Below, in pieces: positions 22,413 to 33,508 of a stretch of DNA of 64,000 nt; the first letter of the stretch is position 1; each line of letters starts with the position of its first letter. The notes under the pieces were generated by a model. It ran no database searches. It saw nothing but the letters and a program-made list of their open reading frames with translations, and was not told where the DNA came from. Source of the DNA: Plotosus lineatus (lineage: Eukaryota > Chordata > Actinopteri > Siluriformes > Plotosidae); assembly GCA_024760905.1 (NCBI GenBank), contig CM045733.1:22337001-22401000 (forward strand), in the 5' to 3' direction. The position numbers were made by a program, and so were the translations under genes.

Positions 22413-23005
22413 TTACATATAATAAAATAAATGCCATGGTGTAACTTCTAAAAAAAGTCTAAATTCAAGAAGTCACAGTTCAGGCAAGGAAATATCTCAA
22501 AATATCAGTAAAGCAAAAAATTCCAAACTTGACCATGTGCCTGTAAACAACAGAAAAAATGTTTTATAGCTTGACCTATAATTTAAATAATCTTTGAACA
22601 AAGACACCCTATAAATCACTAATGAGTGGAATTTAGCATGCATGAACCAGTATTTATATCCATGATGGCAGAATGAATGGACACGCGCTATAGGTTTACT
22701 AGCCTTGTACCTTTCAGGTCTAATGCATAATGTCGGAGGTAATCATAGGGCGTCTCCTTCTGAGGTGATATGGAGAAAATGCTTTCATATGCAAACTGGT
22801 TCTCCTTCAGCACACAGCAAATTACAAACCGTGTTTATCCCGTGGTTCTCAAGATGATTTTAGGTCTGGTTTTGAATCGGTTCCATAAGTAAACCACTCA
22901 TTTTTTAGAGGTTAGCCACTGATGGCAGACTTCTCAGTAACACAGTGGGGGCTCCCTTATTTCTGATTCCTATTAGGTGAAGCGGGTTGTAATATTAATG
23001 GATGT
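22413..23005. other. No recognised feature
   Basis: AT-rich sequence without a recognised exon or repeat. Confidence 0.4.
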
Positions 23006-23024
23006 TAATATCTTTGAAGATTTA

Positions 23025-23378
23025 GGGCAGTGGTGGTCTAGTGGTATAGGGTGCTGGATCGCTGATCCAAAGGTTGGGGGTTCGAGTCCCACTCTCCACA
23101 AGGTTGTCACTGTCGCCCCCCCCCACAGTGCGGCTAACTGGGTTATCAAAGGCGGGCCATGTCTCACTGTCTATGGTGAGAGGCATGTAAAAGAACCATT
23201 GCTGACTTTCGTAAAGAGTAGCTGCAAAGCCGTCAGCGTGTTTCTGTCCCTTGCTAAAAGGGTTGTGACAGGAAGGGCATCCGATGTAAAAACCTCTGCC
23301 AAATCAAACATGCGAATCAGATGATTCGCTGTAGCGACTCCTGAGTAAAAGGGAAAAAGCCGAAAGGAAGACAGACAG
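23025..23378 (+). repeat. SINE-A with RTE-type tail, full length, perfect target duplication
   Basis: The reference copy in this window (354 bp). Box A TGGTCTAGTGG is at 23034-23044 and box B GGTTCGAGTCC at 23079-23089. A nine-C run (23116-23124) precedes the body AGTGCGGCTAACTGGGTT ... GTCAGCGTGTTTCTGTCC. The tail is GGGTTGTGACAGGAAGGGC, GATGATTCGCTGTAGCGACT and AAGCCGAAAGGAAG. TATCTTTGAAGATTTA at 23009-23024 repeats exactly at 23379-23394. The tRNA head supplies an internal Pol III promoter. Confidence 0.92.
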
Positions 23379-23523
23379 TATCTTTGAAGATTTAAAATGG
23401 CTCTGCAAAAAAATATCGGTCTCTGATCTGTCCTGTCTCCGACTTGCTTGTTTAAAAGCAATATTTATCACTAGACACAAAGCAGGAGAATTCACCTGGA
23501 TTTCCACCATTTCCAGTATAGTA

Positions 23524-24210
23524 CAGACGCTCCCCGACTTATGTTTATAATTGGTTCCGGACAGCCGAATGTAAGTTGAAAGTGAACAGAAGTTGTTACA
23601 GTGACATATGACGTATGACGTGTGATGCTCATACTGCACTATACATCCATAAGTACCATTACCGTATCTCATAAAACACCCCTAAATCAATTATTATAAA
23701 CAAAACATTGTAAAATAATATCAAATAATATCAACATTAATTTCAAATAAGTCACTTATTTATACCGAGTCACTTTACATGAAGCCTAAAACAGCCAATC
23801 AATGCTTACAATATGTGAGGCGCTCAAAACCGAAAGTAGTGTACTTGCGAAAGTAGTGTACTTGCTGTGGGTTATACGGACTTCCGGTCTTTCAAGTGTG
23901 CAAGGGCGCCGTTGAACTCGTTTAGAGCACAGCCTGCACTGATACGAATCACCAGCAGAGCGGAGAGTTCTCTCTGGATTCAGGTTTTCATTCATATTAC
24001 AACTCTCTTTGCTTAACTGAGTATGCATGGTAGATCACACCAATCTGAGCAGATTGTTAATTCATCTCTGTGTATGAGACTTGTACCCATGCAAGTAGGT
24101 TTACGCTTCTGACCAACCATATTTGCTTAGGGTTACAAAAGTCCACAAAACAGTGTAAACACAAAGATCACAGAGACGACGTCTTAACACAAGGGTAACA
24201 TTCCAAATAA

Positions 24211-24275
<65 letters not shown>

Positions 24276-24466
24276 GATATATAACTAAACTGGGAAGAAG
24301 GACGGGCACGTTCAGTCTGTCTTTTGTAAACAATGGACGCAGAGTCATTACGTAATTGCGTCATTACATCAGCGTACTACGTAGGTACGTCTAAACTCAA
24401 AATTTGACTTTTTTTTTGGAAAGTAAAGTCGGGGAACGTAAGTGAACGTAAGTCGGGGAGCATCTG
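23524..24466 (+). mobile_element. Tig-A3, Tigger/pogo-like non-autonomous element
   Basis: Flanked by TA at 23522-23523 and 24467-24468. Ends CAGACGCTCCCCGACTTATG and CGTAAGTCGGGGAGCATCTG; subterminal ATAATTGGTTCCGGACAGCC. Same orientation and layout as Tig-A2, including a (TA)n tract at 24212-24272. The CGTAAGT end motif is present twice in the right terminus (about 24437 and 24447), a small terminal duplication. Confidence 0.85.
24212..24272. repeat. (TA)n microsatellite inside Tig-A3
   Basis: About 60 bp of TA repeats at the place where Tig-A2 has a mixed TA/TG tract. Confidence 0.9.
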
Positions 24467-24564
24467 TAGTTTAATACTAGCTGAAGGACATTTAAATGTG
24501 TTTCATAAGTCTTCACAATAACTTTTTAATTCATCAGCCTTTTTACCATCTATTTAAGAATTAC

Positions 24565-24880
24565 GTCTGCTTCACGGCAAGAAGGTCCTGGGTTTGAGTC
24601 CTGGGCTCAGACCCTTCTGTGTGGAGTTTTCATGTTTTCTGTGTGCTTGCCTGGGCTTCCTCCAGGTCTTCTGATTTCCTCACAAAGACCAAATAAAGGC
24701 ACATTAGGCAGTTCCAGATCAGCCCATGTGTGGATATGAGTGTGAATAGTTGTGTGTTTTGCCTTGCGTTGGTCTAGAAAGCTGTTCAGAGTGTAGTTTC
24801 GCCTATTGTTTGCTGAGATAGGATCCAGCCTCTCCACAACCCTAATACTAGAATTAAGTAGTTCAGCAAATGAGTGAGTG
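24565..24880 (+). repeat. SINE-V, near full length
   Basis: Head part GCTTCACGGCAAGAAGG and TCCTGGGTTTGAGTCC, then GTGTGGAGTTTTCATG, AGGCAGTTCC, TGTGAATAGTTGTGTG and GATAGGATCCAGCC, ending GCAAATGAGTGAGTG. Confidence 0.8.
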
Positions 24881-24884
24881 GATA

Positions 24885-25715
24885 AGAGACAGAAATATTT
24901 GCCAACACATAGCTTCAGTAAACATGATAAACCCCAAACATGTAATAAATCCATAGTAACAACACGTGTAGACTGATTTGCGAGTGCGTGAGAGTAAAAC
25001 TTATGAATTATGCAGGACAGCTTTCTCTGTCTGATGTTCAGTAAATGCATGAATTTTTATTTGAAGTTCTCAATCTGTTCAAGACTGGGAAAACCATAAA
25101 CAAGAGAAAAATGTATGCTGTATTTAGAATACAGATGCTGGTTTTATTAGATGGTGGAAAAAACTGTATTCAATATTGGTTTCTTGTCGTTTCGAGTGAG
25201 CTCTTTGTGATTTTTTTTGTTGTTGTTGTTTGGCAGAGATTAGTGATTAATTCCTTTGGGCCACATTCAGAGTCAGAGACTTAAAATTTTATGATATAGT
25301 ATGACTCAAGTATTGGCCAGTCCGTATTTATGAAGGGAAAGTCCTGTGTGTTCTGAGTTGGTTTGTGCACTCGCTTCAGTCAGTTTTCTGGGCTCCCTAT
25401 TCAAATTAACTGAGTTTTCCAGAAGTGTTTTTTTTGTTTGTTTGTTTGTTTGTTTTTATTTTTAAGGGTACAGTATTGACATGAGATGAAGGTATTCATT
25501 TGCATGTAGACATTGGTCTTTGAACAGCTCTTATGTTTTCCTTGTTGACAGATGGTATGCTGTATAATATAAAGGCAAGACACACTTCACCATACACAAC
25601 TAATTTATTAATGAAATTATATATAATTAGTTGCTCAGAGGACACAGATCTTTTAACTCTGAATACATCCTGCTGTTTTCCAGTACTGATCATTAGATTG
25701 TTCTTCCCATACCCT
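24885..25715. other. No gene; (TTTG)n run
   Basis: AT-rich, with a (TTTG)n run at about 25431-25455. No recognised exon. Confidence 0.4.
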
Positions 25716-25719
25716 AAAA

Positions 25720-25880
25720 CTGAGGGTGGTGATGGCCTAGTGCTTAAGGCAATAAGATGCTAATCTGAAGGTCAGCAGTTCAATCCCTACTGTCACCACT
25801 GTTGGGCCCTTGAGCAAGGCCCTTAACCCTCAATTGCTCAGTTGTATAACAAGGATAATTCAAAGTCGTTCTGGAATTTT
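25720..25880 (+). repeat. SINE-C copy
   Basis: Head GGTGATGGCCTAGTGCTTAA and AGGTCAGCAGTTCAATCCC, then TGTTGGGCCCTTGAGCAAGG, CCCTTAACCCTCAATTGC and TCAGTTGTATAAC. The 3' GCGTCTGCCAAATG-type end is missing. Confidence 0.75.
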
Positions 25881-25884
25881 TTTT

Positions 25885-26760
25885 TTTAATTTTGAAACTT
25901 TGAACCACATTGAAGAAAGTTGAGTTATTCTGCTAAAGCTTCAAACATTGCAAGCTTTATTCAAGAGCTGCACAATGAATTACCTTAATGAACTGTAATC
26001 TACACCATAAAACATCATTTACCTCTATTTAAAAACCACAGGTAGCATTTAAACAATCCAAAATCACTTGGTGCCACACATACATTGTTGCCGAAAAGAA
26101 CTGTGATATATAACTGAATTGATTTTTTCCCCCATCTCTACATACCACTGACCACCTCTTGCCCATATGACAATTTGTCACATTCTGAAGTCAATGAAGT
26201 GTTAAATTTAAAAAGCCCACTAGCATACTGAAATTGGTTACTCATACAGTTAGCTATGCAGCAAAACTACAGGGTCAAATGGAGGCAACATCTGTAGTGG
26301 ATAAGAGCCAAAGCTAACCATACCCCACAAATAGCAGCTTTCAAGAGGTTTGTGAAAGGACATGGCTTTTTAAAACCCAAGAGCACAAAGAAGGCCTAAA
26401 AATAATGCAGTAAAGAGAGCAGCCAAACCAAAACTAGCTCCCAGCCTGTCCATGGACATTCATTCTGACATTTCTAGATCACTAACATTCCTTCCATTTT
26501 TAAGCAGAATCTGAGAATGGTATGTGACCCTACATATATTATTATGTTTATATAAGATTTACTTTAGTCAATATATAATATTGACTAAAAATGCTAAATC
26601 TATCTAAAATTCTAACATGTTGCTTCAAGTGAAATGGCCTTCTAAATGAAAGAACAGAAGACACTTTTGTGGACGGGAGTGCGTGTGAAAAGGATGTCTT
26701 AATCAGAATTCAACAATTTTCCCACCAGTCCACCAGCTCTGGAAAAACAATAGGATCTAA
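25885..26760. other. No recognised feature
   Basis: AT-rich sequence without recognised exon or repeat. Confidence 0.4.
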
Positions 26761-26766
26761 GAAAGT

Positions 26767-26807
26767 GTGCGTGTGTGTGTGTGTGTGTGTGTCTGTGTGA
26801 GTTTGTG

Positions 26808-26849
<42 letters not shown>
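26767..26849. repeat. (GT)n followed by (GA)n microsatellite
   Basis: GT repeats at 26772-26801 pass into GA repeats at about 26813-26848. Two minus-strand frames across it are low-complexity artefacts. Confidence 0.95.
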
Positions 26850-26851
<2 letters not shown>

Positions 26852-27085
26852 GCAGATGAGTGTCCTGTGACCTCTAGTCTTTTTTGGCCAGAAGCCATGA
26901 CCTTTATTAAATATTACACACATTCCTTTGCTGTGAAGAGTAAACTAATGGTATTTAACATTACAACTAGTCGGTGGCTATGAGTCAGTAACATGTTAAA
27001 GGATGTGAAATGAAGTCGCTCAGTATACTGGAACAAAGAAAAAAATTTATATCCACAGCTCTGATTTTAAGAGCATATCAATTAA

Positions 27086-27262
27086 ATGCGGGCATCACGG
27101 TGGCGTAGTAGTTAGCACTTCCGACTCCGAGCAAAAGGGTCCAGGGTTCAAGCTTATGTGTTTCTGTTTGCATGTACTTCCTGTGCATGTGTACAGTTTC
27201 CTCCCACGGTCCAAAGACATGCACCTTAGGCAAACGGGCTGTTCCGAAGTGCCCCTTAGTAT

Positions 27263-27303
<41 letters not shown>

Positions 27304-27412
27304 GTCCCGCAATAGTTTGGTGAGCTGTTAAGCATGTACCCTGTCTTCAACAGGTGTTGGCTGTGATGGTCACCAGCCTCTCCGTGACCCTAGTAAAGTA
27401 GATGGATGATGG
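27086..27412 (+). repeat. SINE-V, near full length, with internal (GT)n
   Basis: Head CACGGTGGCGTAGTAGTTAG and GGGTCCAGGGTTCAAGC, then CTTCCTGTGCATGTGTAC, TCCTCCCACGGTCCAAAG. A (GT)n run at 27265-27301 replaces the GAATGTGTGAGTG segment. It ends near CCTCCGTGACCCTAGT. Confidence 0.8.
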
Positions 27413-27419
27413 CGAAGAT

Positions 27420-27670
27420 CAAATGCCTGACACATGTGTCCTGACATCACTGGTACTGATACTACACTTTATTTTATATACTGCCCACAGGAATAGAGCT
27501 TCCAGTACAATAGAAAAAAAAAATTGATACCCTCATAAAGTAGAACATGTCTGAAGAATAATATCCCATCTTTGTTATTTTCCCCCGGAGCTACAGTATT
27601 TAATAACCCTGAGGTTTCAGTAATTTAAGAATACACAACAAAAACTTATGGTGTTCTTTTCCATCATATA
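27420..27670. other. No recognised feature
   Basis: Short AT-rich spacer. Confidence 0.3.
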
Positions 27671-27671
27671 A

Positions 27672-27860
27672 TAGAATCATTCATTCATTTTCTATACCGT
27701 TTATCTACTGTAGATCACAGCTCAGCTGGAGCCAATCCCACTGGGTAGGAGACATAGCACACCTCAGACAGGTCAGTGAATGAGGAGGGCAACACAGATA
27801 GCAATTCACATTTACATTCACACCTTGGGGCATTTAGAGTAGCCAACTAACCTAACAAAG
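27672..27860 (-). repeat. SINE-V 3' half
   Basis: Starts at its 3' end (CATTCATTCATTTTCTATAC) and runs into GCTCAGCTGGAGCCAATCCC and ATTCACACCTTGGGGCA. The left edge of the insertion coincides with the (AATG)n tail. Confidence 0.7.
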
Positions 27861-27869
27861 TTATCAGTT

Positions 27870-28090
27870 TTCCTGGTCCAGCCATGGCCTAAAGGTTAGC
27901 GAAGGGTATTTAAATTCCCGAACCAACAGGAAAAAATAAGAGACGGTAGAAAGAATAAGCAAAACGCCTTTCCCTTCCTCCACCTTCATGGTGGAAGTGC
28001 CCTTGAGCAAGGCTCCTAAACCCCAATTGCTCTCTGGGCACTAGTGTGTGGCAGCCTACTGCTCAGAGTGTGCTCACTCTGGAGGGTTTA
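27870..28090 (+). repeat. SINE-C-like fragment
   Basis: CAGCCATGGCCTAAAGGTTA resembles a tRNA head, followed by GTGCCCTTGAGCAAGGCTCC, TAAACCCCAATTGCTC and GCTCACTCTGGAGGG. Diverged. Confidence 0.55.
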
Positions 28091-28232
28091 AATGTGGAGC
28101 CAAAATTTCAGTTGCAAAAATAATGCAATATATCAAAAAATAATTAAAAAAAAAAAGAATAAAATTGGACAGTGGAAGGAAACTGGAACATCAGGAGGAA
28201 ACCCACACAGGAATGGGAAAACAAGCAAATTC

Positions 28233-28237
<5 letters not shown>

Positions 28238-28277
<40 letters not shown>
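28238..28277. repeat. (GA)n microsatellite
   Basis: Run of GA repeats. Confidence 0.95.
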
Positions 28278-28280
<3 letters not shown>

Positions 28281-28585
28281 TCCTATTCAACTGCCACATA
28301 ACAAAGCTGAACCCTGCACATGATAGAATTATATATAATTCTGCAAACCTTATTACAACTATGACATTGTTTGAAAGACAAAATTTTACAATACTGTACA
28401 TTTACAAAGATTATATTAGCCAAAGCACATAATTTTCATTCAGTCACTCGTTCGCTCTTTGGCCAAACAAAAATTTTTTATTAGGTATCTCATCCATTTC
28501 TGGGTGACAATGTGGTACGTGCACCCACAGCTCACCAGAAATGTGTGTGTACACTATGAACAGCTCACCAGACTGTAGCAGATCC

Positions 28586-28586
<1 letters not shown>

Positions 28587-28645
<59 letters not shown>
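28587..28645. repeat. (CA)n microsatellite
   Basis: Run of CA repeats with one interruption, next to the (AATG)n end of a SINE. Confidence 0.95.
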
Positions 28646-28646
<1 letters not shown>

Positions 28647-28671
28647 CCATATTCACACCGAGGGGCAATTC

Positions 28672-28998
28672 CATTCATCCATTTTCTGAACCACTTAATC
28701 CTAATTAAGGTCGCAAGGAAGCTGATGCCGATCTCAGACAACTCTGGGTAAGGGCAGAGTACACCCTAGACAGCACGCCAGGCCACTGGAGGGCGGAAAC
28801 ACCCTGATGGCTATGCAGCTACTCTTGACGAAAGTCAGCAATGGCTCCTTTACATGCCTCTCATCATAAACCGTGAGAGATATGGCCGGCCTTTGATAAC
28901 ACAGTTAGCTGTACTGTGGGACAGCAGTGACAACTATTGACAGTGGAGCTTGAACCCCCAACCTTACAATCGGTCATCCAGCACTTTATCACCGCCCC
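28672..28998 (-). repeat. SINE-A with SINE-V-type tail
   Basis: On the minus strand: head GGGCGGTGATAAAGTGC, AAGGTTGGGGGTTCAAGC, body TTAACTG-like segment and GGTTTATGATGAGAGGCATG, GTAGCTGCATAGCC, then GTGTACTCTGCCCTTACCC, CTTAATTAGGATTAAGTGG and GAAAATGG. Confidence 0.75.
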
Positions 28999-29004
28999 AC
29001 AACT

Positions 29005-29187
29005 GTGGGCCAAGTTAGGACAATTAGCACAATGTGCATGTCTTTGGACTGTAAGAGGAAACCTTAGCATCTGGAGGAAACACAGGGAGAACCTGCAACT
29101 CCACACAAAACGCCCGGGCCTGGACTTGAAACCAGGACCTTCTTGCTATGAGGTGGATGTGCTAAACAATACAACACCGTACTGCCC
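29005..29187 (-). repeat. SINE-V head and centre fragment
   Basis: Minus-strand SINE-V pieces: GTATTGTTTAGCACATCC, AGGTCCTGGTTTCAAGTCC, GGAGTTGCAGGTTCTCCC, GTCCAAAGACATGCACATTG. Its 3' end is missing where the neighbouring SINE-A (28672-28998) abuts. Confidence 0.7.
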
Positions 29188-29221
29188 CAATTAAAAATTA
29201 AAAAATTATGATAGACAAAGA

Positions 29222-29388
29222 CATTTTAAAAGAGTCGGCTGCAAAGCAGTCAGTGTGTTTCTGCCTTCCCATGGCCTGGCGAGCTGTCCAAGGTGTACTC
29301 TGCCCTTGTCCAGGGTCGGCTCAGACAGACACCAGTTTCCCCGTGACCTTAATTGAGATTAAATGGTGCAGGAAATGAATGAATTAAA
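29222..29388 (+). repeat. SINE-A with SINE-V-type tail, 5'-truncated
   Basis: Begins in the end of the body (AGAGTCGGCTGCAAAGCAGT, CAGTGTGTTTCTGCC) and goes into GGCGAGCTGTCCAAGGTG, CCTTAATTGAGATTAAATGG and GAATGAATTAAA. Confidence 0.7.
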
Positions 29389-29389
29389 T

Positions 29390-29970
29390 TTTCAGCTAGA
29401 ATTAGTAAAAGGTCAAATAGTCTGAGTCATAAGATAAAAAGAATAAACCTCTATTTAAAGGGTAAAAAATCCCTGTTGTGAAATCATAGTGCACATCAGC
29501 CTCATTCATTTGACAGCGTTCACATGTTTATCCACCAACGGAAGCAATGACGGTGACATACAAACATATAGGCCCCCATCAAAGTTTCTGCAAACATGAA
29601 ATCACGTCTGGATATCACAGTTCCTACAGCCAAACTCAGAAGTTTCTGCAGATTAAATAGACCCAGACAGTCCCTGAAGACAAAATAGCGTGTAACGAGA
29701 GCCACACAAAAGAAACAGAGTCCGGAGCACGTTCCATCTTGCCTTTCGGTAGATCCAGTGCACTTTTACAGCCTTTTAAACTACCTGTCTGTCAGTCTCC
29801 GCTCTGTAATCAAAAGCCTGTGTGATGTTCTGAAGACTGCACTGTCTGCACATGGAGGAACCAGAATCGTATCTCAGTTTAGATCAAAGTTAAAAAAAAA
29901 AAAGTGAACTGAGAGATTTCAGTGCAGGTGGCTTCTATAAACACATTCACTGATTCAGTGGAACTGCAGA
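29390..29970. other. No recognised feature
   Basis: Nothing recognised apart from an A-run at 29891-29902. Confidence 0.4.
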
Positions 29971-29974
29971 TCAT

Positions 29975-30306
29975 TCATTCATTCATTTTCTGAACCGCTT
30001 AATCTTAATTCAGGTCACTCATCTCAGCCAACTATGGGCCAGGGCAGAGTATACCCTGAACAGCTCCCCAGACCATCGCAGGGTAGAAACACACTGACGG
30101 CTATGCAGGCCACTCATTACGAAAGTCAGCAATGGCTCTTTTACAGCCTCTCACCATAGACAGAGAGAGACATGACCAGCCTTTGATAACCCAGTTAGCT
30201 GCACCTTTTGGGGGGGGGGGGGGGGGCAACAGTAACAACCCATTGGTAGTGTGTCTGTCTTGATCCCCCAACATTGGGATCAGTGGGATCAGTAATCCAG
30301 TACGTT
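29975..30306 (-). repeat. SINE-A with SINE-V-type tail, long G run
   Basis: Left end is the tail (CATTCATTCATTTTCTGAAC, GCTTAATCTTAATTCAGG). It continues to GTCAGCAATGGCTCTTTTAC and CCCAGTTAGCTGCACC, then a 17-G run (30210-30226) and a degraded head. Confidence 0.75.
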
Positions 30307-30390
30307 TCATTCATCACATTAAATCACTGTATCCTGTGCAGTACTAATATTATATTAATGTTAGTAATAATATAAATATATTATAATACC

Positions 30391-30872
30391 GGGGTCAGTG
30401 GTGGTCCAGTGGTATAGGGCGCAGGATCGCTGATCCTAAGGTTGGGGGTTCGAGTCCCACTCTCCAAAAGATTTCCACTGTCTCCTCCAGTGCAGCTAAC
30501 TGGGTTATCAAAGGCCGGCCATGTCTCTCACTGTCTATGGTGAGAGGCATATAGAACCATTACTGACTTTCGACAAGAGTAGCTGCAAAGCCGTCAGCGT
30601 GTTTCTAATCAGGAGTCGGAGTCCCCTGAGGCAGTTTCTTCACAGAAACGTTCTGGCAACTCCTGCAGCGGCACTGGAACCCAGTCGTATCGGCACTTGC
30701 CCTTCCATTGGATCCTTCCGGTGGCGCCGAGAGGGGGGGGCTTGCTGCTTGGGTAACAGCCTGTCCTCCATTACTCCCCACCCCGGCTCTGCACACTGGA
30801 GTGTATCACCAGCCGGGATACCAGCCAGAGCGCAGCCATAGCCCTTCGGGATTGACGGAGGCCTACTTACTT
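30391..30872 (+). repeat. SINE-A body fused to a GC-rich tail, bounded by perfect target duplication
   Basis: Head with box B GGTTCGAGTCC (about 30447) and normal SINE-A body to GTCAGCGTGTTTCT at about 30606. The sequence then switches to about 265 bp of GC-rich DNA (GAGTCGGAGTCCCCTGAGGC ... GGTGGCGCCGAGAGGG ... GACGGAGGCCTACTTACTTA). ATTATAATACC at 30380-30390 repeats exactly at 30873-30883, so the 482-bp composite inserted as one piece. The tail does not match any other repeat seen here. Confidence 0.8.
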
Positions 30873-30883
30873 ATTATAATACC

Positions 30884-31146
30884 AGAATAAGATGAAAAAA
30901 AGCAAATGCCGTTTATATGTTTAATAGAAATTCAACCGGACCTTTCCAAAACATTATTCAAAGGCATGGTCAGGCAGAGGTCATTTAATATCCAAATAGC
31001 TACTGATACACATAAATCTATTATCATTGTCAAGGTACAGATGCCAGTCAAATATTGGAGAGCAAACCCATAAACAACTGCTTGTTAACAAAATGGTTAA
31101 ATACAGAGACCTTTAAAAAGTGGGCGTGGCAAACAGAGGCGGGTTT

Positions 31147-31177
<31 letters not shown>

Positions 31178-31690
31178 TCTGATTAGAGTGAATGAGAACA
31201 GATGTACTTCAAAAGGACATGTAATTATGAGAAGTGTAATGTGTGGCATGCTGTGAGGCTCATTGGGGTTTATATATGCCACCAGTCCAATGTTTGGACA
31301 CAGGTTCTTGTGTGTCCAACCTTTTGATTGCTACTTATGCTTATACGAATGAGGGTAGTCAGTGTACCAGAACTCCATACTGAAATCACCAAGATTCCAA
31401 ATTATTTCAGTTATTTATAAACAGACATACTGAAAAAGTGATCATACCCAAGTTCATGATTTTACAAATTCCAACTCGAAAGCCCCGCCCATAACACATC
31501 CAACGTTGAGTGCAGAAAGTTTTTTCGAGTTATGGGTACAGTGGATTGTAACAACTTCTTCAGAAGGGGAAAATGAGCCTGGTGAGGGAACAATTGTTCA
31601 TAACAGCTGCTATAATATACAGTACCAGTCAAAAGTTTGGACTTACCCACTCATTCTAACTGAAATAGAAGCCCCCGACTTTTGACTGGT
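30884..31690. other. No gene; (GT)n run
   Basis: A (GT)n run lies at about 31151-31176. No exon recognised. Confidence 0.4.
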
Positions 31691-31695
31691 TCTGT

Positions 31696-31699
<4 letters not shown>

Positions 31700-31728
<29 letters not shown>

Positions 31729-31729
31729 C

Positions 31730-31785
<56 letters not shown>

Positions 31786-31850
31786 TACACACACACACTC
31801 GCATTCATGCAGACAGACCGACAGGACAGTCAGACACACACACACACAAT

Positions 31851-31925
<75 letters not shown>
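31700..31925. repeat. Compound (CA)n/(TA)n microsatellite
   Basis: Two blocks, each (CA)n next to (TA)n, separated by a CATTCATGCAGACAGACCGA-like spacer whose relative recurs at 31925-31955. It looks like a roughly 140-bp duplication of a microsatellite plus spacer. Confidence 0.9.
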
Positions 31926-31951
31926 TGCATGCAGACAGACAGACAGACAGA

Positions 31952-32300
31952 CAGATTCATTCATTTTCTGAACTGCTTGATCCTAATTAGGGTCACGGGG
32001 AGGCTGGCGCCCATTTCAGCCAGCTGTAGGAGACGACAGGGTACACCTTGGACAGCCATCACAGGGCCAACACTCACACAACTATTCATACTCACACCTA
32101 GGGGCAATTTGAAACAGCCAATTAGCCTACTGTGCATGTTTTTGGACTACCGGAGGAAACCGGAGTACCCGGAGGAAACCCGCACAAGCACGGGGAGAAC
32201 GTGCAAACTCCACACAGAAAGCTCTCGAGCTGGGAATCAAAGCCAGGACCTTCTTGCTGTGAGGCAGATGTGCTAACCATTACGCCAGTGTGCCACCGCA
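31952..32300 (-). repeat. SINE-V, full length
   Basis: A good copy. On the minus strand: head GGCGTAATGGTTAGCACATC, CAGCAAGAAGGTCCTGGC and TTTGATTCCC (box B). The centre has GAGTTTGCACGTTCTCCCCG, GGTTTCCTCCGG (partly duplicated) and TTGCCCCTAGGTGTGAGTAT. The 3' end is GTGACCCTAATTAGGATCAA and GAAAATGAATGAATC. Confidence 0.88.
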
Positions 32301-32385
32301 AAATAAGTTATTACAATTCATGGAACTGTTAAAAAACATAAATAAAATTAAATTAATCATTTAAAAGGTTTTATATAATAGTAAT

Positions 32386-32452
32386 ATTTCATTCATTCAT
32401 TCATCCATTTTCTGACTCACTTTTTGCTAATTAAGGTCACGGGGAGGCTGAA
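32386..32452 (-). repeat. SINE-V tail fragment
   Basis: (CATT)n, CCATTTTCTGACTCAC and TAAGGTCACGGGGAGGCTG: the last 60 bp of the family only. Confidence 0.65.
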
Positions 32453-32454
32453 GT

Positions 32455-33505
32455 AATAATTTAAAAACTTGAGTACTGTAATTATTAAAGAGTTTTCAGT
32501 CCTGAATTTTAATTAATTTTGGTTTTAGGAAGTCATGAAGAATTCCCAACATGAAAATGTTATGGTAAGTTTGTGTGCATGTTCGTGTCTCAGTTCCCCA
32601 GGTCTGCATTCATTTAAAGCACTGCACAGTTTAATCAAACATCTTTGTGAATAGTTTAATGAAAACCTGATGACGCCAGTATGCACAGTGCAAAACAAGA
32701 AAAACCGAACTGTGGTTTATGACATGAATACCTAAAAAACCCACAGTCCCTGAAGAGGGAGGTCTGTGGTTCCCTTTTCTGGGATTTGTTTTATTTATGA
32801 CCAAGAAAACTTTCCTGAAGCATTAACATGACACAGTAAATGAAAGGTACAAAAATCTTAAATCCCACCATTAGCAGTTCATATTGAAACAGAACTGTTA
32901 TATTAAAATATTAAGAAATACAGGATAACATGCCTAATGCCAAACCTACTGCTGGGGTGAAACAGCTGAGCTTAATTTAGATTGTGGTCAAAGCTGAAAG
33001 CAATTAACAGTGTTCCCTTCTTCATACGGTGGGACCGACGTTAAATTTCCATGGAAAAGTAGTTTCGAACTGTTTGATCCATGTGTAGCTACAGCAACCT
33101 TTAGCCATCTGCCAGTCAGGACTTCAGTCACTTCACATCCTCTCTGTTTGTTCAGGACTGTCACCCTACCATTGCGTTTATTCAACCTGATGCAAAATCA
33201 ATACATGGAGCGAAAATGAAGGGAAAATGTTGTGGAGAACGGTACTGTATGTGAAAGTGTGTACACTATGATGCACCACTGGATATTCCTAACAAGAGGA
33301 CAAAAAGAAGATGGAGGCTGGACTGATAAAAAATAAATCTTCCTGCTTATATTTCTTTGAAATAAACAAGCATTGGAAAAAAATCATGTGGGTGAATCAG
33401 GAACAAGTCTCCGAACTCCAGTGAGGGGAAGGAATAAATATGATCAGGTTGCCAGAGATGGTCTTTTAAAGATGAGTAATTGCTATTTATGGTTACAGAA
33501 TGTGA
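32455..33505. other. No recognised feature
   Basis: About 1 kb of AT-rich sequence. Overlapping opposite-strand open frames at 32988-33219 show no known motif. Confidence 0.4.
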
Positions 33506-33508
33506 CTA

